A program made the position numbers and the translations under genes. From the NCBI GenBank assembly GCA_938003665.1, contig CALKYI010000309.1:1-9313 (forward strand): a stretch of 9,313 nt of DNA, in the 5' to 3' direction. Below the pieces are notes generated by a model. That model saw only the letters and a list, made by a program, of their open reading frames with translations, was not told the DNA's origin and made no database searches. Of the stretch, positions 6,907 through 9,313 are shown one piece after another. The stretch's first letter is position 1. Every line of letters begins with the position of its first letter. The stretch is from an uncultured Flavobacteriales bacterium (GTDB lineage Bacteria; Bacteroidota; Bacteroidia; Flavobacteriales_D; Sanyastnellaceae).

Positions 6907-8523
6907 ATGCAGACAAAATACCCGTTGTTTCCGCTGTGGGCTGTGCTCGTTGGGGTGGTATTGCCGCTCGGCGCAGTGGCTCAAACCGATGTCTACGGCT
7001 GCACCAATCCCCTTGCCCTCAATTACAATCCTGAGGCGACGGTGGACGATGGTTCCTGCTTGGGCGTAGGATGTCCGGACCCCAACGCGCTCAACTTCGA
7101 TCCGTTTACCGTGCTCTTCCCGGGAGCCGGCGATTGGGAAGTGTGCGAATACGGCGAGGATGCGGTATCGGGCTGCACCGATCCGCAAGCCGACAACTAC
7201 GACCCATTGGCCACGTTGGACGACGGCTCGTGCACGTACTCGGATTTGCCCGGCTGCACCGACCCCAATGCCCTGAATTACAATCCACTGGCCACGGAGG
7301 ACGATGGTTCGTGCCAATTCCTCGGTTGCCCCGATCCGGCCGCCCTGAATTACGACCCCCTCACCGCCATCTTTGGTGCGGGCGATGAGAGCGTTTGCGA
7401 ATACCCCGACGGTGCCCCCGGCTGCACTGATCCCAATGCCTTGAATTACGACCCCGACGCGGGTTACGATGACGGCACGTGCACGTATGCGGAGGTGCTT
7501 GGCTGCACCAATCCGTTTGCTTGGAATTACAATCCCCTCGCGACAGTGGATGACGGTACGTGCAGCGGCACGGGCGACCCCTTTGGGTTGTCCGCTTGCG
7601 CTGACCCCATGGCGTCCAACTTCAATCCACTCTTTTTCCTGTTCGGCACAGGCGCCAACTACGACGACTGCGTCTACGACGATGAACCGGTGGTGGTGGA
7701 AGGATGCACCGACCCGGCAGCTGCCAACTTCAATCCGATCGCCGCTGTCGACAACGGCACCTGCATCTTCGTCGGCACCGGTTGCACCGATCCCAATGCC
7801 CTCAATTACGACGGTCAAGCGGTCATGGACGACGGTTCTTGCCTCTACGGTGAGGACGTCATGGACGCAACGGAATGGGAGGGGCTGACCACGGAATGGC
7901 TTGGAGACACAAATGACGGGCAACAGACGTACCGGTTGTACGCCACATTCAATGACCCTGCGGTAGAACTTACCACGGTGTATGGAATGGCCGGCGCCCC
8001 CGTCACCGTTTCCAGCGACGAAGGACCGTTCTACCAATCCGAATTCGGAGCCACGTTCGCCGACGAGCTCACGGACGGCGTGGACGGCACCGCAGCACTG
8101 GGCGACACCTGGTTGGCCATCGGCAGCGGTGACGACTTGACCTATGTCGGCGATGCCATCGATGGCTTCGCGGAGGATGGAGCACAGCTGGTCATCAGTT
8201 CCGAAGTGGGCGGGGCCTGGTTCCGCATCCCCGGTTCCGGCGATGCCGGCACACCGGACGCAGAAGGCCGGGTACTGCTCGGTCAATTCACCGCCTCAGG
8301 CACAGTTTCGGCGACCTTGAACCTTCAATATTTTGATGGGGATGGCATGCCGCATCAGGTACACGGCGCCTACGCCACTTGGCCAGCGTCCACCGGTGGC
8401 GGCTCGGGCTCCAACGATGAAGGCACTGCTGGAGGTTGCCTGGGCGATCTGGATGAAGACGGGCTAGTGAGTGTGCAGGATTTATTGCTGCTCATTGCGG
8501 AATTTGGCAACGTCTGCGAATGA
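6907..8523 (+). CDS. Secreted cysteine-rich repeat protein with C-terminal dockerin-like EF-hand loop
   Basis: This is a 538-residue protein. The ATG at 6907 directly precedes a signal peptide (FPLWAVLVGVVLPLGAVA, cleavage after Ala25). Residues 31-314 hold ten Cys-rich units. The common form is GCTDP, a Tyr/Phe-containing 'N-Y-[ND]-P' core and an acidic DDGSC end. A second form keeps GCPDP but ends 'LF-GAG' then 'CEY'. Each unit has two cysteines, probably disulfide-bonded, and the acidic loops could bind calcium. Such GCTDP/DDGSC repeats are familiar from secreted Bacteroidota proteins; their role is unknown. Residues about 320-492 form a beta-rich domain with motifs TYRLYATFND, TWLAIGSG and GQFTASGT, resembling an unnamed domain of exported proteins. 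A Gly/Ser linker (about 495-510) leads to one dockerin-like loop (GDLDEDGLVSVQD, Asp514-Asp525), flanked by Cys511 and Cys537. No T9SS type A tail is visible, unlike the neighbours. The stop overlaps the next start as ATGA (8520-8523). Confidence 0.92.
   Translation: MQTKYPLFPLWAVLVGVVLPLGAVAQTDVYGCTNPLALNYNPEATVDDGSCLGVGCPDPNALNFDPFTVLFPGAGDWEVCEYGEDAVSGCTDPQADNYDPLATLDDGSCTYSDLPGCTDPNALNYNPLATEDDGSCQFLGCPDPAALNYDPLTAIFGAGDESVCEYPDGAPGCTDPNALNYDPDAGYDDGTCTYAEVLGCTNPFAWNYNPLATVDDGTCSGTGDPFGLSACADPMASNFNPLFFLFGTGANYDDCVYDDEPVVVEGCTDPAAANFNPIAAVDNGTCIFVGTGCTDPNALNYDGQAVMDDGSCLYGEDVMDATEWEGLTTEWLGDTNDGQQTYRLYATFNDPAVELTTVYGMAGAPVTVSSDEGPFYQSEFGATFADELTDGVDGTAALGDTWLAIGSGDDLTYVGDAIDGFAEDGAQLVISSEVGGAWFRIPGSGDAGTPDAEGRVLLGQFTASGTVSATLNLQYFDGDGMPHQVHGAYATWPASTGGGSGSNDEGTAGGCLGDLDEDGLVSVQDLLLLIAEFGNVCE
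6997..7848 (+). repeat. Ten tandem Cys-rich repeats in a higher-order (A-B-A)x3 + A pattern
   Basis: The unit starts are at 6997, 7069, 7171, 7252, 7324, 7420, 7501, 7594, 7702 and 7780 (residues 31, 55, 89, 116, 140, 172, 199, 230, 266 and 292). Units 1, 3, 4, 6, 7, 9 and 10 are type A (GCTDP or GCTNP, ending DDGSC or close variants). Units 2, 5 and 8 are type B (GCPDP or ACADP, ending 'CEY' or 'CVY' after a longer Gly-rich loop). The triplet A-B-A therefore recurs with periods of 255, 249 and 279 bases (85, 83 and 93 codons). Unit 8 is the most diverged B unit, and unit 10 has lost the Pro of the Asn-Pro core (NYDG). Confidence 0.92.
8446..8481 (+). other. Dockerin-like single EF-hand calcium-binding loop
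   Basis: Residues 514-525 of the repeat protein read DLDEDGLVSVQD. Asp is at loop positions 1, 3 and 5, Gly at 6 and Asp at 12, followed by a Leu-rich helix (LLLLIAEFG). This is the calcium-loop pattern of type I dockerin repeats. True dockerins have two such loops and only one is present here, so cohesin binding cannot be claimed. The loop lies near the protein's C-terminus between Cys511 and Cys537. Confidence 0.75.
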
Positions 8524-8981
8524 GTCAGACCTGGAATTTTACTGCTCCGGTCAAACGCTTCTCCATCGAAGGGGGGATGCACTACCTCGAGCTGCCCAAT
8601 GAGTTCGCGGAGCCGATGCGCGCGACCGGGCACAAGCGCTGGGTCTGCACCATCCAAGATGCCCTCACGTGGCATTGCGGTTTGCTGCCCACCGGAGAAG
8701 GGACCTGGTTCGTGGTGCTGAGCAAGGCTAAAATGAGCGCCGTGGAAGCGCATGTGGGCGATTGGCTCAACGTGGATATGGTTCCGGATACCAGCAAATA
8801 CGGCATGCCGCTTCCTGAAGATCTCGAGGACATCCTCGCCGACGATCCGGAATTCGAGCGCCGCTTCGATGCCATGCTACCTGGCAAACGCCTCAATGCC
8901 ATCCACCAGATTGCCAGTGCCAAAACCCCCGAAACGGCGGCCAAGCGCAACATTAAGTTGATGGGTGATCTCGGCCTTTAA
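8520..8981 (+). CDS. DUF1905 / YdeI-OmpD-associated (OmdA) family protein
   Basis: This 153-residue protein has no signal peptide or membrane segment and is predicted to be cytoplasmic. Residues about 5-90 match the DUF1905 pattern: F-T-A-x-V start, HYLELPNEFA, KRWVCTIQD (usually 'R-V-x-x-T-I-N-G'), a LSKAKM segment containing Lys69, and VGDWLNVDMVPD. Residues about 97-151 match the OmdA (bacteriocin-protection, YdeI/OmpD-associated) C-terminal domain: LPEDLEDIL, FDAMLPGKR, IASAKTPETAAKRN. The length is normal for this two-domain family. Its biochemical activity is not firmly known; links to stress or bacteriocin tolerance come from enterobacterial members and may not apply here. The start is fixed by the ATGA overlap with the upstream repeat-protein gene, implying translational coupling. 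It ends five bases from the convergent gene on the other strand. In the C-terminal motif the common 'ETRAKR' reads ETAAKR, a mild change. Confidence 0.9.
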   Translation: MSQTWNFTAPVKRFSIEGGMHYLELPNEFAEPMRATGHKRWVCTIQDALTWHCGLLPTGEGTWFVVLSKAKMSAVEAHVGDWLNVDMVPDTSKYGMPLPEDLEDILADDPEFERRFDAMLPGKRLNAIHQIASAKTPETAAKRNIKLMGDLGL

Positions 8982-8986
8982 CGGCA

Positions 8987-9313
8987 TCAATGTGCCACTA
9001 CGAATCGGCTGAAGCCGGCGTCGTCGCCCCATTGGACGTGGTACATCCCGTCGGGGAGGGAAGCACAATCCAAGACCAGTTCGTGTCCACACCAGTGCGC
9101 TGATGCCACCACCTGTTGGCCGCTGCTGTTGAACACTCGGACCGTTGAGCCCACAGGCCTTGAGCAGCAGGCAATCCGGATGCTGCTGGATGCGGGATTG
9201 GGGTAGGCAAAGGCGTTTGGATTTCCGAGGCTTGAAGCGGAAACCGTGCACGCTGGCGCCGTTCCTTCCGTTTCATTGAACGTTCCATCGACGACGTGCC
9301 AATGCATCCACGT
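8987..9313 (-). CDS. T9SS cargo protein, C-terminal end (5' part beyond window)
   Basis: The frame is open from the window edge (9313) to the stop at 8987-8989, giving 108 visible residues. The ATG at 9307 is probably internal, because no signal peptide follows it and a sorting domain alone would not be exported. After a Thr/Ser/Ala-rich linker comes a T9SS type A sorting domain: AFAYPNPASSSIRI (opening strand and PNP motif), VRVFNSSGQQV, LPDGMYHVQWG and FSRFVVAH. Four extra cysteines in this tail (an adjacent Cys-Cys, then two more at CG and DCAS) are uncommon for type A tails and may form disulfides. The main functional domain lies outside the window, so its role cannot be stated. It is convergent with the DUF1905/OmdA gene. 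Confidence 0.85.
   Translation of the reverse strand, partial: TWMHWHVVDGTFNETEGTAPACTVSASSLGNPNAFAYPNPASSSIRIACCSRPVGSTVRVFNSSGQQVVASAHWCGHELVLDCASLPDGMYHVQWGDDAGFSRFVVAH

Noticed and set aside
6997..7848. CRISPR array or other non-coding DNA repeat
   Set aside because: Unit spacing varies by multiples of three, the repeats are degenerate at codon level and conserved at protein level, so they are coding repeats.
6886..8286. Long open frame (466 codons) on the - strand across the repeat protein, with its own Gly/Val/Ile periodicity
   Set aside because: The periodicity is the antisense image of the Cys-rich repeats. The + strand protein has a signal peptide, conserved cysteines and known motifs, so the - frame is a shadow.
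8990..9307. Complete small protein starting at the ATG at 9307
   Set aside because: The frame stays open to the window edge and the product would be a sorting domain without a signal peptide, so it is the end of a longer gene.
1..9313. Mobile element, defence island or biosynthetic cluster
   Set aside because: No transposase, integrase, nuclease, helicase, toxin-antitoxin pair or synthase is visible; the genes are exported proteins plus one DUF1905/OmdA protein.

Overview
The window looks like a piece of a Bacteroidota chromosome. Several proteins carry C-terminal beta-sandwich tails of the type IX secretion system (T9SS) type A kind, including the typical 'PNP' start motif. Others carry lamin-tail, CotH, reelin-like and Cys-Asn-Pro-Asp-rich repeat modules common in secreted proteins of marine Flavobacteriales. 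None of the start codons has a recognisable Shine-Dalgarno sequence, which also fits Bacteroidota. The DNA is clearly GC-rich, unusual for flavobacteria, so a high-GC Flavobacteriales-like lineage is my best guess; this is inference from gene content only.

Layout, left to right. (1) On the + strand is the 3' end of a reelin-like/choice-of-anchor secreted protein (1-579). Thirteen bases later comes a very large mosaic secreted protein of 1488 aa (593-5059) with lamin-tail, chitobiase-C-like, CotH-kinase, InlB-like, jelly-roll, beta-helix, second lamin-tail and T9SS tail domains. (2) On the - strand is a two-gene operon, read from 6838 down to 5049. It encodes a secreted beta-propeller-like protein (471 aa) and a small secreted protein of unknown family (125 aa), joined by a 4-base ATGA overlap. 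(3) On the + strand, divergent from that operon, a secreted cysteine-rich repeat protein of 538 aa (6907-8523) ends in a single dockerin-like calcium-binding loop. It overlaps by ATGA with a cytoplasmic-type DUF1905/OmdA protein (8520-8981). (4) On the - strand at the right edge is the 3' end of another T9SS cargo protein (8987-9313).

Coding density is extreme. The only non-coding stretches are 580-592 (13 b), 6839-6906 (68 b, the shared divergent promoter region) and 8982-8986 (5 b). No stretch above 300 bases lacks a gene. Two convergent junctions (5049-5059, which overlap, and 8982-8986) have no room for a conventional intergenic terminator. I found no tRNA, rRNA, CRISPR array, insertion sequence, integrase or att-like repeat.

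Functionally, six of the seven genes appear to encode exported or cell-surface proteins, so the region reads as an extracellular-protein cluster rather than a metabolic operon or defence island. No T9SS machinery gene is present. The most distinctive element is the higher-order (A-B-A)x3 + A cysteine repeat protein with its coupled DUF1905/OmdA partner. I see no proof that it forms a new system.
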